A stretch of 64,000 bases of DNA from Bryobacterales bacterium. GTDB lineage: Bacteria > Acidobacteriota > Terriglobia > Bryobacterales > Bryobacteraceae. The position numbers were made by a program, and so were the translations under genes. The notes beneath the pieces were generated by a model. That model ran no database searches. It was given only the letters and a program-made list of their open reading frames with translations, and was not told the origin of the DNA. How positions within the stretch are numbered: the stretch's first letter is position 1; every line of letters begins with the position of its first letter. The stretch spans positions 56,881-120,880 of the forward strand of contig JADKID010000028.1 in assembly GCA_016721425.1 (NCBI GenBank), given 5' to 3'. Of the stretch, positions 41,831 through 53,996 are shown in pieces.

Positions 41831-43540
41831 TCAGTCCTCGTCCTCTTTTTGTCCAATGGTCCGGCGCAGGCTCTCTTCCTTTGTCTTCGGGGGCTGGGGC
41901 ATGAGAATGCCGCGATAATCGGGCCAGTTGCGAGTTACCAGGAAGATGGCGAAGAGCATGCTGCCCACTGTCAGCGTGGAGACGACGCCAATCGAGATGA
42001 AGTGCATCCACTCCCAGCCGGGAGGTGGATCGAAAAAGACGTTCTTGAAGCCCTTCTCGAAGTTCATGCCGAAGAAGCCGGTGATCATGGCGCCGCCGCC
42101 GAGGATCATACTCAACATGGCCAGGCGGTTGATGGATTCCGTGCTGCGCAACTGGTAGATGCGCTCCAGCGTTGTATTCAGCTTCTCGATCTCCTGCTCC
42201 ATCTCGGTCTTCATCGAGTGCAGGCGGTAGGCTGCGCACTGCATCACGAAATGTTCCTGTTCCTCGTCCTTGTTGGCGAGCTCGCTGAAGAACCAGTAGT
42301 TGGAGAAAAGCTGCACCTCGGCCATCAGGCGGGCCACCAGGCGGGTATCAGTCTCCGTCACCTTGGCCACGCCGAACCTTTTGTAGAGCGTGCGGGAGAC
42401 CAGGGCTGTGCGCTCGCTGAAGTCCAGCAGGGTCGCACGGTAGAAAAGCGCCACAATCACCGTGAGATAGTAGCGGGACATAAACATGCGGTGAACGAGA
42501 AAGCCCTCTTTGAGTTGGTGCTCATCGCAGTTGAATCGCCCCATGACCAGCGTGACATTGGAGTAACTGGTGAAGCCGTATAGCGTGCCCTGGTGGGCCC
42601 AGCGGCGGTACACCTGCTGGCGCATGGCGTCGCGCGTGAAATCGCTCTCGTATCGGTAGCCATCGCCGATGCGGTCCACGTACAGAAAGCGCGACATCAG
42701 AGTCTCGTACTCCTCGCTCTGATCGAAATCCGGAGGAACCGTGGAGGGATCCACCGAGAGGTAGGAGTAGACGATCATGCGCTCGTCGAGGATGGGCTCA
42801 AACTCCTGCGTGGTGTAGTTCAGGAAGTAGAGCAGATCCGTGATGGTGCGGGCGAGCGGGGGCAGGTAGCCACGCATGGTGCACTTGCCGAACGTCTCGT
42901 CCACGATGGTCTGCGGCTCGCCTCCGCCTTCCAGTCTCAGAGCCAGGCGGCTAGGCGTGCGGCCCTCGCGGAGTTGACGTCCGCTGGAGGGATACACCTT
43001 GCGCATCATCTCGTTGATCCACAGGGCGTGGGCCAGGGGAATGTGCTCAGCTTCCACTCCGAGCGAGAGGATGCCGATGCCGTTGGCAAACAGGTACAGG
43101 CGCAGATCCGTTACGCGGACTCGCGCCATGCGGCCGCGCGCATCCTCGGCCTCGAAAATGAGCTGGCGGCCGGTCTCGCCGAGGTGCATCAGAGGGATCT
43201 GGTAAACCTTCAGATTGTTCTCGGCCTCACCCGATTCCAGCACGAAACTATCGGCCGTATCGAAGAACACACGCCGCACGAAGGGATGGAAAAAGACCAT
43301 GTCCTGGTAGGCGAACGAGTCCATGTCAAAGCGGCGAAAGGCATCGCGCTGCCATTTGCCGAGCTTGCCGGCGACGGGAGAACCGGCCGCATGGCCGTGA
43401 TCGGCAATCCACTCATCCAGGCCGTCGATCCAGTGATCCTTGTCTCCCCAGACGCGCTGGTGGTCCTGAGTGACCGCTTCCTTATCCACGGAAAACGGAA
43501 ACAGAAGGTAAGAATGGAGGTGGAGGGCCTGAGCTTCCAT
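41831..43540 (-). CDS. CorA-like two-span membrane protein with long N-terminal domain
   Basis: A 569-residue protein starting EAQALHLHSYLLFPF. The first 480 residues are soluble and unlike standard CorA, with a helical stalk near the end (KTEMEQEIEKLNTTLERIYQ). Two spans close the protein: the first ends in ITGFFGMNFE, which carries the GMN motif of CorA magnesium channels, and the second is near MHFISIGVVSTLTVG. Ordinary CorA is about 320 residues, so this is a divergent, enlarged member. Ion choice is not known. Confidence 0.75.
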   Translation of the reverse strand: MEAQALHLHSYLLFPFSVDKEAVTQDHQRVWGDKDHWIDGLDEWIADHGHAAGSPVAGKLGKWQRDAFRRFDMDSFAYQDMVFFHPFVRRVFFDTADSFVLESGEAENNLKVYQIPLMHLGETGRQLIFEAEDARGRMARVRVTDLRLYLFANGIGILSLGVEAEHIPLAHALWINEMMRKVYPSSGRQLREGRTPSRLALRLEGGGEPQTIVDETFGKCTMRGYLPPLARTITDLLYFLNYTTQEFEPILDERMIVYSYLSVDPSTVPPDFDQSEEYETLMSRFLYVDRIGDGYRYESDFTRDAMRQQVYRRWAHQGTLYGFTSYSNVTLVMGRFNCDEHQLKEGFLVHRMFMSRYYLTVIVALFYRATLLDFSERTALVSRTLYKRFGVAKVTETDTRLVARLMAEVQLFSNYWFFSELANKDEEQEHFVMQCAAYRLHSMKTEMEQEIEKLNTTLERIYQLRSTESINRLAMLSMILGGGAMITGFFGMNFEKGFKNVFFDPPPGWEWMHFISIGVVSTLTVGSMLFAIFLVTRNWPDYRGILMPQPPKTKEESLRRTIGQKEDED

Positions 43541-43565
43541 CAGTGCGATGATAGCAGGCGGAACT

Positions 43566-44363
43566 ATGCAACTGACGAAGAAGCTGGCCGTTATTACTGG
43601 GGCATCGAGCGGGTTGGGCACTGTGTTTGCCCAGCGGTTGTCCGCGCGGGGTTACAGAGTGCTGCTGGTGGCGCGCCGGGCGGATCGATTGGAGGCGCTT
43701 CGACAGACGCTGGGCGCGCCGGCGGAGATCTATCCCTGCGATCTGGCGGACCCCGCGGGGACGGAGCAATTGGCGCTCTTTCTGCGGCAGCGCAGCGATG
43801 TGGCACTGCTCGTGAACAATGCCGGCTTTGGCACCCAGGGCAAATTCCACGAGACCGACTACGGCCGGCAGGTGGATATGGTGCACGTACACGTCCTGGC
43901 CACCATGCGGTTGACCCGCGCGGTGCTCCCGGCGATGATCCAGGCGGGCGCCGGCGCCATCATCAACGTGAGCTCGGTGGCGGCCTATTTCCGCAGCGCG
44001 GGCAACGTGAGCTATTGCGCCACCAAGGGCTGGATGAACGATTTCACGGAAGGGCTGCGGATCGAACTGGACGCCCTGCGTTCGCCTGTGGTGGTGCAGG
44101 CCCTTTGCCCCGGATTCACGTACACCGAATTTCACGACACGATGGGTATCAATCGCGCGCAGATCCCCCAGTGGCTGTGGATGCCGGCGGAATACGTCGT
44201 GGACCAATCGCTGGACGCCCTGGAAAGCGGGAAGTTGTTTGTGATTCCCAACTGGAAGTACCGGCTGGCGGCGGCATTTTCCGCCCGGCTGCCTAGTTCA
44301 TGGCGCCTGGCGCTGGAGAAGTCGAGCCCGCATAAGCGGGATCTCTCCGGCGGGCAGCGTTAG
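43566..44363 (+). CDS. SDR family oxidoreductase
   Basis: A 265-residue classical short-chain dehydrogenase. The cofactor loop is VITGASSGLGTVFA, followed by LLVARRADRL, which suits NADP. NNAGFGTQG, the catalytic Ser in NVSSVAAYF, and YCATKGW with Tyr and Lys are complete. ATG 43566 is preferred to one 18 bases upstream because AGGCGG precedes it. The last 71 bases overlap the convergent gene at 44293. The substrate is unknown. Confidence 0.88.
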   Translation: MQLTKKLAVITGASSGLGTVFAQRLSARGYRVLLVARRADRLEALRQTLGAPAEIYPCDLADPAGTEQLALFLRQRSDVALLVNNAGFGTQGKFHETDYGRQVDMVHVHVLATMRLTRAVLPAMIQAGAGAIINVSSVAAYFRSAGNVSYCATKGWMNDFTEGLRIELDALRSPVVVQALCPGFTYTEFHDTMGINRAQIPQWLWMPAEYVVDQSLDALESGKLFVIPNWKYRLAAAFSARLPSSWRLALEKSSPHKRDLSGGQR

Positions 44364-45078
44364 TCTGGTAGGAGTTCTCCACGGCATCGATGCGCACCCC
44401 TGACGCGTCCTGGAGCAGTTCGATCAGAACGGCTTTCGGGCTCATCTCGCGATAATCCGGCGTCAGCGTGAAGAGCCACGCAGGGTGGGCGCCCACCTCC
44501 AAACCTTCCGGCGCCTGGTGGCTCACCACCCGCCACGGCTCGTCCGGTTTGTTGCGGTACTCGGTCACTGAGCGCAGCACCACACAGCCAAGATCGGGCG
44601 TGGCCCAATCCGTCCAGCGCTCCTGCGTACCGTTCGTCTTCTGGAAGACGATGGCGCGGAGGCCCTCGATGCGGGTCTCGCCAATGCGGCGGCCGGACAT
44701 CGCTCGTCCATCAGCGGTGAGAGTGCAGCCGGAGTCGGGTGTGCCGAAGGGATCCAGCCCGCGCTCGACACCATCAAAGGTGGAGCGCGCGCGGACTATA
44801 TCATTGACCAGAATGAAAGTGCCCTTGCCGTCGCGCAGTTCCCGGCTGGCGGGCCGGCGGCCAGGGTTGGCCTGAGCGTGCGCGATCCAGCCCTCGGCGT
44901 TGCGCGCCCAGTAGTGGTAGCCGCGAAGTTCGCCGCCAATGTGCAGGGCGAGACGCACAGAGAAGGCGCCCGCAATTGGAGCCGCCGTAGCCTCGGCCGG
45001 GCCAGACGGACCGCTCAACACCAGGCCCGAAGCTGCCGCGACGATCAGCGCCGTCGCGGCCACCGCCCTGGGTATCAT
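44293..45078 (-). CDS. Secreted protein of unknown function
   Basis: A 261-residue protein with an N-terminal hydrophobic signal (RAVAATALIVAAASGLVLSG). The mature part is beta-rich and has two cysteines (SGCTLTADG and LGCVVLRS). It directly follows the aconitase stop (no gap), so it is probably in the same transcript. Its 3' end overlaps the SDR gene by 71 bases. No domain was recognised. Confidence 0.65.
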   Translation of the reverse strand: MIPRAVAATALIVAAASGLVLSGPSGPAEATAAPIAGAFSVRLALHIGGELRGYHYWARNAEGWIAHAQANPGRRPASRELRDGKGTFILVNDIVRARSTFDGVERGLDPFGTPDSGCTLTADGRAMSGRRIGETRIEGLRAIVFQKTNGTQERWTDWATPDLGCVVLRSVTEYRNKPDEPWRVVSHQAPEGLEVGAHPAWLFTLTPDYREMSPKAVLIELLQDASGVRIDAVENSYQTNAARRRDPAYAGSTSPAPGAMN

Positions 45079-47703
<2,625 letters not shown>

Positions 47704-47763
47704 GGGGTTTGCCTCTTATTGTATCGCGGGGGATCGGCGCGGAGAGTGAACCATTCCTTCCGT

Positions 47764-50040
47764 TCAGGGCGCCCGCTGGAGGCTTTGTAGCAGAGCCGCG
47801 GCCCGCTGGCGAATGCCGGGGTCGGCGGCGGCAGCGGCGGCCTGCAAATGCGGGATAGCCTCGCGCGGCGCGCCGGACGCTGCTAGCGCGGTGCCGAGTC
47901 CGAGCCGGGCCGCCGCCGAGCCGGGCTGGAGTGCCAGAGCCTGGCGGTAGTGCGGGATGGCCTCGCCCCATTGGGCCCGAGCCGCGAGCAGATCGGCCAA
48001 CAACTGATGGGCATCGGCGAAGCCGGCGTTGGCCAGCAGCGCGGCTTCCAGCTCGCGCTGAGCCTCGTCGTAGCGGCCGTCGCGGCCCAGCAGCATGGCG
48101 TAGTTGTAGCGCGTGGCGGCGTCGCCAGGACGGCGGCGCAGCGCGGCTTCATATTGTTCCCGCGCCTCGGCAAAGCGGTCTGCGCCGGCCAGCAGACTGG
48201 CCAGGTTGCCGCGCGCGTCGGCGTAGTCCGGTTTGATCCGGATCGCCTCCCGCAGTGCGGCCTCGGCCGGTGCCACGGCGCCTTGCGCCAGCCGGATGAG
48301 GCCCAGATTGTTGTGCGCCTCCGGTAGATCCGGATCACGCTCGATGGCCTTGCCGATGGCTGCGGCGGCCTCCTGCGGCCGGCCCACGGCGCTCAGCGTG
48401 AGGCCTAATTCGTGCCAGGTGAGAGCGTCCGAGGGCGCCAGGGACGCTGCTCGCTCCAGGTGTTTCAGAGACTCAGCCGGCTGCCCGGAGCGGCGCAGCG
48501 CGGTTCCCAGTTTTTGCACCGCTGGGGCCAGATTCGGATCCCGCTCCACGGCCTGACGATACACGGGCACGGCGTCCGGCAGACGCCCGGATCGCTCCAG
48601 AGCCTCGGCGAGGTCCAGGAAAAACTCGGCGCGCCGCGGCGGATCCTTCTTCATGGCGGCTGCCAGTTGCGACAGTCCGGCTACCGGGTTGCTGTTCTGC
48701 TTCACCTGGGCCACGGCGAGGTACAGGTCATTTTCCCGCGTCGCCGGCAGTGACTCCGGATAGTAAAGCGCCACCGGGCCGCGATACGCCAGCGCGCCAC
48801 TCTCGTGCCGTTCCGGCCGCTCCGCCAGCAGGTCGCCCGCGGGCAATCGCCGCTGGATGAAATGATCCGTGGCGGCGCTGTGCACAACGTCCTCGGTACG
48901 GCGCTTGGGCATGTGGCAACCGGCACAGTCCCCGCCGCCCGGGTGCTTCCCCGCGGCGGTCTGCCGGTCCAGGGCGGAGCCGTGGCACTGACGGCACACC
49001 GCGGTGTAGTGGCGCGCGGCGGCCTCCCCGCGTGGCACGTCGTGCGGATCGTGGCAGGTGGTGCATAGCATCTTGCCTTTGCTCTTCACGAAGCAGGCCG
49101 AGCGGCGCAGGCGGTAGGCGGCATTGACGATTTCGAACTTGTCCTCTCGGCCGGCGCCGGGGGCATGGTCAAACGTGAGAAGAAAATCGCCCATCGGCTC
49201 GCCGGGGCGGAACGAGAAAGGGCCGCGATCGTAGCGGAGAATGGCGTTGGGCAGCGGAAAGCTGGTGGTTTCCAGATGGCACACCATGCAGGTCTCCATC
49301 TGGCGTTCCGCGCTGAGCCGCGCCGGGTTGACGATGGCAGCGCGCACCTCCTGGGCCTTGGCGCGCGAGCCGGCCAGCTTCATATGGCGATCTCCGGAGC
49401 CATGGCACCGCTCGCAGTCAATCCCCTCCGGCAGCGCACCCTCGTAGACAGGCCGCGCCTGAGGCTGTTCGTGCCCGGCCGGAATGGCCGGATAGGCGTT
49501 GTGGCAGAACATGCAGTCATAGGAGATGGCGCGCCGGAATCCTTCGTGATCCGCTCGGTCATACCCGGGGTTCATCGCGAAGTAGCCGCCCTTTTCGGCA
49601 TACCACCCCAGCGGCAACTCCAGCAGCGTGCCGGCCGGCGTGCGGTGCAGGTAGGTCCGCGCGTGATTGCCTGAGCCCATAACGTAATCGATCCGCTTCT
49701 CCACCACGTTGACCGGTTTGCCGGCGGCATCCACCTGATGACGCCGCTGGAAGTACTGCCCATCGCGCCGGAGCATCGTGAAATAGCTCTCCGACGCCGC
49801 GTGGAAATAGGTGAAACCGGTCGTAAAATCCCCTACCATATTCTCCGGCGTAGGTCGGTAAAAGGACCGGCCCATCCCGGTGCGGCGGTAGGATTCCCAC
49901 TTGCCGGAGTGGCACCCGGCGCAGAGCTCAGATTTGTTGACGGGCGCGCCGGCACACTGCGGAGCCAGCCCAGCAGCCAGAAAGCTAAGAAAAACCACCG
50001 AAATTCGCCAGTGCCGCCGCGCCACCATAAGTGAACTCAT
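47764..50040 (-). CDS. Heptaheme c-type cytochrome with TPR domain
   Basis: A 758-residue exported protein, start at 50040 followed by a basic hydrophobic signal. Seven CXXCH heme sites are visible: CAGCH, CMFCH, CERCH, CMVCH, CTTCH, CRQCH and CAGCH, within the first 400 residues, in a cytochrome c554-like arrangement. The second half is a long run of TPR units (PDLPEAHNNLGLIRLAQG and KPDYADARGNLASLLAG are two). The fusion is often seen in acidobacteria and planctomycetes; its redox partner is unknown. It ends 60 bases before acnA. Confidence 0.88.
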   Translation of the reverse strand: MSSLMVARRHWRISVVFLSFLAAGLAPQCAGAPVNKSELCAGCHSGKWESYRRTGMGRSFYRPTPENMVGDFTTGFTYFHAASESYFTMLRRDGQYFQRRHQVDAAGKPVNVVEKRIDYVMGSGNHARTYLHRTPAGTLLELPLGWYAEKGGYFAMNPGYDRADHEGFRRAISYDCMFCHNAYPAIPAGHEQPQARPVYEGALPEGIDCERCHGSGDRHMKLAGSRAKAQEVRAAIVNPARLSAERQMETCMVCHLETTSFPLPNAILRYDRGPFSFRPGEPMGDFLLTFDHAPGAGREDKFEIVNAAYRLRRSACFVKSKGKMLCTTCHDPHDVPRGEAAARHYTAVCRQCHGSALDRQTAAGKHPGGGDCAGCHMPKRRTEDVVHSAATDHFIQRRLPAGDLLAERPERHESGALAYRGPVALYYPESLPATRENDLYLAVAQVKQNSNPVAGLSQLAAAMKKDPPRRAEFFLDLAEALERSGRLPDAVPVYRQAVERDPNLAPAVQKLGTALRRSGQPAESLKHLERAASLAPSDALTWHELGLTLSAVGRPQEAAAAIGKAIERDPDLPEAHNNLGLIRLAQGAVAPAEAALREAIRIKPDYADARGNLASLLAGADRFAEAREQYEAALRRRPGDAATRYNYAMLLGRDGRYDEAQRELEAALLANAGFADAHQLLADLLAARAQWGEAIPHYRQALALQPGSAAARLGLGTALAASGAPREAIPHLQAAAAAADPGIRQRAAALLQSLQRAP

Positions 50041-50057
50041 TCTAACAGAGCCAGCGT

Positions 50058-50086
50058 TTGACTTCGGCGCCACGAATGTGTTAGTT
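50058..50086 (+). promoter_or_regulatory. Possible promoter of the TonB-dependent receptor gene
   Basis: TTGACT (50058-50063) is a good -35 box. The -10 region at 17 to 18 bases (TTAGTT or TAGTTT) is poor. It lies 103 bases before the ATG and just outside the divergent cytochrome start. Confidence 0.35.
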
Positions 50087-50188
50087 TCTGCCAATCACCG
50101 CAGGGGACTACGAAGGGGCCGGGCTCCCTTTTCCGCTGTTTTACCCACAGATCGAGCGCAGCACAAGACTGACTACGCAGAGGTAACG

Positions 50189-53100
50189 ATGAGCAATTTC
50201 GGCAGAGTCCTGAAAGGGACATCGGCTATTCGGTGCGCCGTGTTGGCGGCGCTGGCCCTGACTACGGGCATCTATGGACAGAGCGGCGCGGGCACCGTTC
50301 AGGGCACCGTCCAGGATGTGACTACGGCCGCGATTCCTGCCTGCGCGGTGCGCGCGGTGAACCAGGCAACCGGCGTGAGTATCGAAACCGTGGCCAACGG
50401 CAGCGGATTCTACGCCGTACCCGGACTGTTCGCGGGCACCTACAAGCTCACCTTCAGCTCATCCGGCATGAAGACCTATGAAACCACCGTAACCCTGCAA
50501 AACTCCCAGGTACTGGTGCTCAATCCTCAGTTGACCGTGGGTGACGTGGCCGAACGAGTGACGGTCACCGGTGAGGCGCTGCAGTTGGTCACCTACGACA
50601 GTGGCACGGTCAGCACCCAGCTCGATTCCAGCCGCATCGACCAGTTGCCGCAGAACGGCCGCAACGTGCTCAACCTCGCCGCCAAAACCGTACCGGGGTT
50701 GGAAGGCAACGGCACGCGCGCCAACGGCCTGATGCAGGAGGGCATGGAGTACTCCCAGGACGGCGCGCCGATGACCAATCGCAACTTCGGAGGCGAGGCG
50801 AATTCGGCTCAGGCGACGCTGCCCGATCCCGACTCCGTGCAGGAGGCGAAATTCGAGACGATGAACTCCAGCGCTCAATTCGCCACACCCGCCACCGTGA
50901 TCCTGACCACAAAATCGGGCACCAACGCATACCGCGGTTCGGTCTTCGAGACAATCCGCAACAACTATTTCGGCATCGCGAAAGCGCGGCAGAATCCGGC
51001 CGACTTCGCGGCGCCGCCGCTGAACCGCAACGAGTTTGGCGGTTCCATCGGCGGCCCCATCCGGATACCCAAAGCCTACGACGGCAGAAATCAATCCTTC
51101 TTCTTCGCCGCCTACGAGCGTTTCTCGCTGCGCCAGAAGGCCAATCAGTTGGTGCGCGTGCCCACCACCGCCATGCGAAACGGTGATTTCAGCGGTCTGG
51201 TGAACGGGGCCGGGGTTCTCCAGCAACTCTACGACCCCAACTCGACCCAAGGCGCCGCCAACAACTACTCGCGCATCCCGTTCTCAAACAACCAGATCCC
51301 CATCAACCGGATCAGCCCGCTCGCCAAGACACTCTACGCGGCGACGCCGCTCCCGCAGACCGCCGACAATCCTCTGGTCAACTCCAATATCACCGACATC
51401 AACAACACCCAGCAGACGGTGCCAAACTACACCGTCCGGCTCGATCACGTGTTCAATGAAAAGAACCGCGCCTATTTCCGGTTCACGGAGATCGATCAGC
51501 AGCAGCAGGCCCTGCGCAACTATCCTTCGGCTTCTCCCGCCAATATCGACGGCGGCGGGCTGCCGGCCGGCGCCACCGGCTACCAACGCATTCCCATCCA
51601 GACCATCAGCGGCGCGCTCGGCTATTCCAAGGTCTTCTCCCCCACCTTCTTCTCGGAGACGGTGCTCAGCATGCAGTGGCAGCGGATGTACGTGGAAGGC
51701 AATGAGGCCTCGCAGAAGAACTACGAGAAGCAGTTGGGCCTGCCCAACAACTTCGGCCAGATCGGCTTTCCCGCCATCGGCGCCAATCTGATCATGCCTT
51801 ACGGCGGCTCCCAGTGGGACTATGGCATGAGCCAGCGCCTCACCACCCTCGATGAAAACCTGAACTGGATCCTCGGCAAGCACCAGCTCGCTTTCGGTGC
51901 GCGCTACCGGCATGAAAAGTTCGGCTACATGTCGGACCACTCGCCCGATCAGATCGCCTATACCAACCAGGCAACGGCCATCTATGATCCCGCCACCGGC
52001 GCTAACTATGGGGCGCGAGCCAACACCGGGTACGCTGATGCCGATTTCTTCCTCGGCGCGGCCAGTTCGTTCAGCCAGAACCTCAACGCCCCGTTCAACA
52101 ACAGCACGCTCGCCGAGACGGACCTCTACATCCAGGACAATTTCCGCGTCAACCAGCGGCTCACCATCAACATGGGTCTCCGCTGGGAGGCACACCCCGC
52201 TCCCACCGCCGCCAAGGATTACCTCGTGATGTTCGACATGAAGAACAACGCGCTGGCCTTTCCCCGGCCGATTGACTACTACCTGAAAGAGGGCCTGACC
52301 ACTCAGGCGATTGTCACCAACCTGCAAAACCTGGGCGTCAAGTTCGAGACCCTGGACCAGGCCGGCCTGCCCTCCAAGGGCTTCTACTCCAGTTACGGAA
52401 ACGTCCTCCCGCGCCTGGGCTTCGCCTACACGCCGTCTTTCGGCCGCAACGGCATGGTGATCCGTGGCGGGTACGGCGAGTATGTGTATCCGGTGCCGGT
52501 GCGCAACTCCATCCGTTACCTGACAGCCGGCTATCCTTTCACGGCCGGCTACTCGCAGAGCTACACCTCCGCCACACAGTCGCCCGACGGCTTGCCGAAC
52601 TACCTGCTCAGGAACCCGCTGACGGTGATCACGGGCGTGAACACCAGCAATGTCGTCGACTCCAACTCGATCACTGCGCTGCTGCCGGGCATCGGCACGG
52701 GCACCAAGCTCAACCCGAAGTACCCGCCGGCGAAGGTGCGGACAGCCAACATGACGGTGGAACAGCCCTTCCGCGATGGTTCGGCTCTCCGCGTCAGCTA
52801 CGTCTATACATACGGCATGAACCTCGACCAGAACTATCAGTTCAACGACGCTCCTTCCACCTACGTGTGGCAGACCACCACTGGGACTGCCCTGCCCACC
52901 GGACGGTTTGCTGCAACGGCCACCCGGCCTTACGACAAGGTCACGTGGGGCGGCGGCACCATGTCGATGAAGACGGGCTGGTCCACCAATAGCTCGCTCC
53001 AGGTCAACTATCAGCGGCCGTTCAAGAATGGTTTCGCCCACCAGATCTTCTGGGTGTATTCGCGGGCCTTCCGCGTCGGCGGCAACACGTTCCGTGACAA

Positions 53101-53911
53101 TATTCTGTATCCCAGCGAGCTCTACGCGCCAAACGTGCTCCCCTCCGGCATAGCTACCGGCACCATTCTGGAGCCCAGCCGTGAGCTCAACCGCTATCAG
53201 AACTACCGGATCGACACCGCCATTCCCACCCACCGCATCACTTACAACGGAATCGTCGATCTGCCAGTGGGCAAAGGCAAGCGGTATTTGCGCAATTCAA
53301 ACCGTTGGGTGGATGCGCTCTTCGGCGGCTACCAGTTCGCCTTCACTGGCACCGTGGTCACTCAGGCCTTCTCCGTTGCGGCCGCCAACTGGGGCAGCAC
53401 CAGCCAGCTCAAACGGTACAAAGACTCGGCTCCCATCACCGATTGCCGCAGCGGCGTCTGCCGTCCCGCCTATCTCTGGTTCAACGGCTATATCGCACCC
53501 AACGTGGTGAACGCGGCCACCCGCGGCGTCACGGGCGTACCCAGCGACTACACTCCCTACCTGACCCCCATCAACAACACGCCCGGCACCACCAATTTCG
53601 GCAACAACAACGTGCCGGTGACGCTGAAAAACGGCACCACAGTCCTCACCGGCTACTCGCCCGGCCCGGCCGGCGCAAACCCCTTCTCCATGTCGGTACT
53701 GGAAGGACCCATCAACTTCTCCACCGATCTGTCGGTCTACAAGGTGTTTTCCATTACCGAAAACGTCAAGTTCCGGTTCAATGTCGACGCCTTCAACGCC
53801 TTCAACATCCAGGGCTACGTGAACCCGGATGCCACCACGGGCATCCAGTCTCTGCAGACTTCCTATTGGACTCCGCGGCAGATTCAGTTGACGGCGCGCC
53901 TCACCTTCTAA
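50189..53911 (+). CDS. TonB-dependent receptor with N-terminal carboxypeptidase-like domain
   Basis: A 1240-residue outer-membrane protein. The ATG at 50189 has AGAGG before it and opens a signal peptide. A CarboxypepD_reg-like domain (about 34-115; GTVQGTVQDVTTAAIPACAV) precedes a plug with VTVTGEALQLV and a barrel to an aromatic C-terminus (QLTARLTF). This is the Oar/CarbA-type layout amplified in Solibacter-like acidobacteria and thought to import oligosaccharides or peptides. The gene is convergent with the URO-D-like gene, with a terminator between. Confidence 0.92.
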   Translation: MSNFGRVLKGTSAIRCAVLAALALTTGIYGQSGAGTVQGTVQDVTTAAIPACAVRAVNQATGVSIETVANGSGFYAVPGLFAGTYKLTFSSSGMKTYETTVTLQNSQVLVLNPQLTVGDVAERVTVTGEALQLVTYDSGTVSTQLDSSRIDQLPQNGRNVLNLAAKTVPGLEGNGTRANGLMQEGMEYSQDGAPMTNRNFGGEANSAQATLPDPDSVQEAKFETMNSSAQFATPATVILTTKSGTNAYRGSVFETIRNNYFGIAKARQNPADFAAPPLNRNEFGGSIGGPIRIPKAYDGRNQSFFFAAYERFSLRQKANQLVRVPTTAMRNGDFSGLVNGAGVLQQLYDPNSTQGAANNYSRIPFSNNQIPINRISPLAKTLYAATPLPQTADNPLVNSNITDINNTQQTVPNYTVRLDHVFNEKNRAYFRFTEIDQQQQALRNYPSASPANIDGGGLPAGATGYQRIPIQTISGALGYSKVFSPTFFSETVLSMQWQRMYVEGNEASQKNYEKQLGLPNNFGQIGFPAIGANLIMPYGGSQWDYGMSQRLTTLDENLNWILGKHQLAFGARYRHEKFGYMSDHSPDQIAYTNQATAIYDPATGANYGARANTGYADADFFLGAASSFSQNLNAPFNNSTLAETDLYIQDNFRVNQRLTINMGLRWEAHPAPTAAKDYLVMFDMKNNALAFPRPIDYYLKEGLTTQAIVTNLQNLGVKFETLDQAGLPSKGFYSSYGNVLPRLGFAYTPSFGRNGMVIRGGYGEYVYPVPVRNSIRYLTAGYPFTAGYSQSYTSATQSPDGLPNYLLRNPLTVITGVNTSNVVDSNSITALLPGIGTGTKLNPKYPPAKVRTANMTVEQPFRDGSALRVSYVYTYGMNLDQNYQFNDAPSTYVWQTTTGTALPTGRFAATATRPYDKVTWGGGTMSMKTGWSTNSSLQVNYQRPFKNGFAHQIFWVYSRAFRVGGNTFRDNILYPSELYAPNVLPSGIATGTILEPSRELNRYQNYRIDTAIPTHRITYNGIVDLPVGKGKRYLRNSNRWVDALFGGYQFAFTGTVVTQAFSVAAANWGSTSQLKRYKDSAPITDCRSGVCRPAYLWFNGYIAPNVVNAATRGVTGVPSDYTPYLTPINNTPGTTNFGNNNVPVTLKNGTTVLTGYSPGPAGANPFSMSVLEGPINFSTDLSVYKVFSITENVKFRFNVDAFNAFNIQGYVNPDATTGIQSLQTSYWTPRQIQLTARLTF

Positions 53912-53926
53912 GGCTCAGAGACGCAG

Positions 53927-53981
53927 GCAAACCGGGGCGGGTCACGGCGGCACTACCGCTCGTGATACCCGCCCCGTTTGC
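53927..53981 (+). terminator. Terminator after the TonB-dependent receptor gene
   Basis: GCAAAC-C-GGGGCGGGT (53927-53942) pairs with ACCCGCCCCGTTTGC (53967-53981) with one bulged C. CACG (53943-53946) and CGTG (53961-53964) extend the stem. The T run is weak (GTTTGCATTCT), so it may serve both convergent genes. Confidence 0.65.
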
Positions 53982-53996
53982 ATTCTGGAGCAGCAG

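Noticed and set aside
42593..44296. A 567-codon open frame on the plus strand
   Set aside because: Covers the CorA-like gene antisense and then the SDR gene in the wrong frame.
51284..53233. A 649-codon open frame on the minus strand
   Set aside because: Shadow of the TonB-dependent receptor gene; no domain and no ribosome site.
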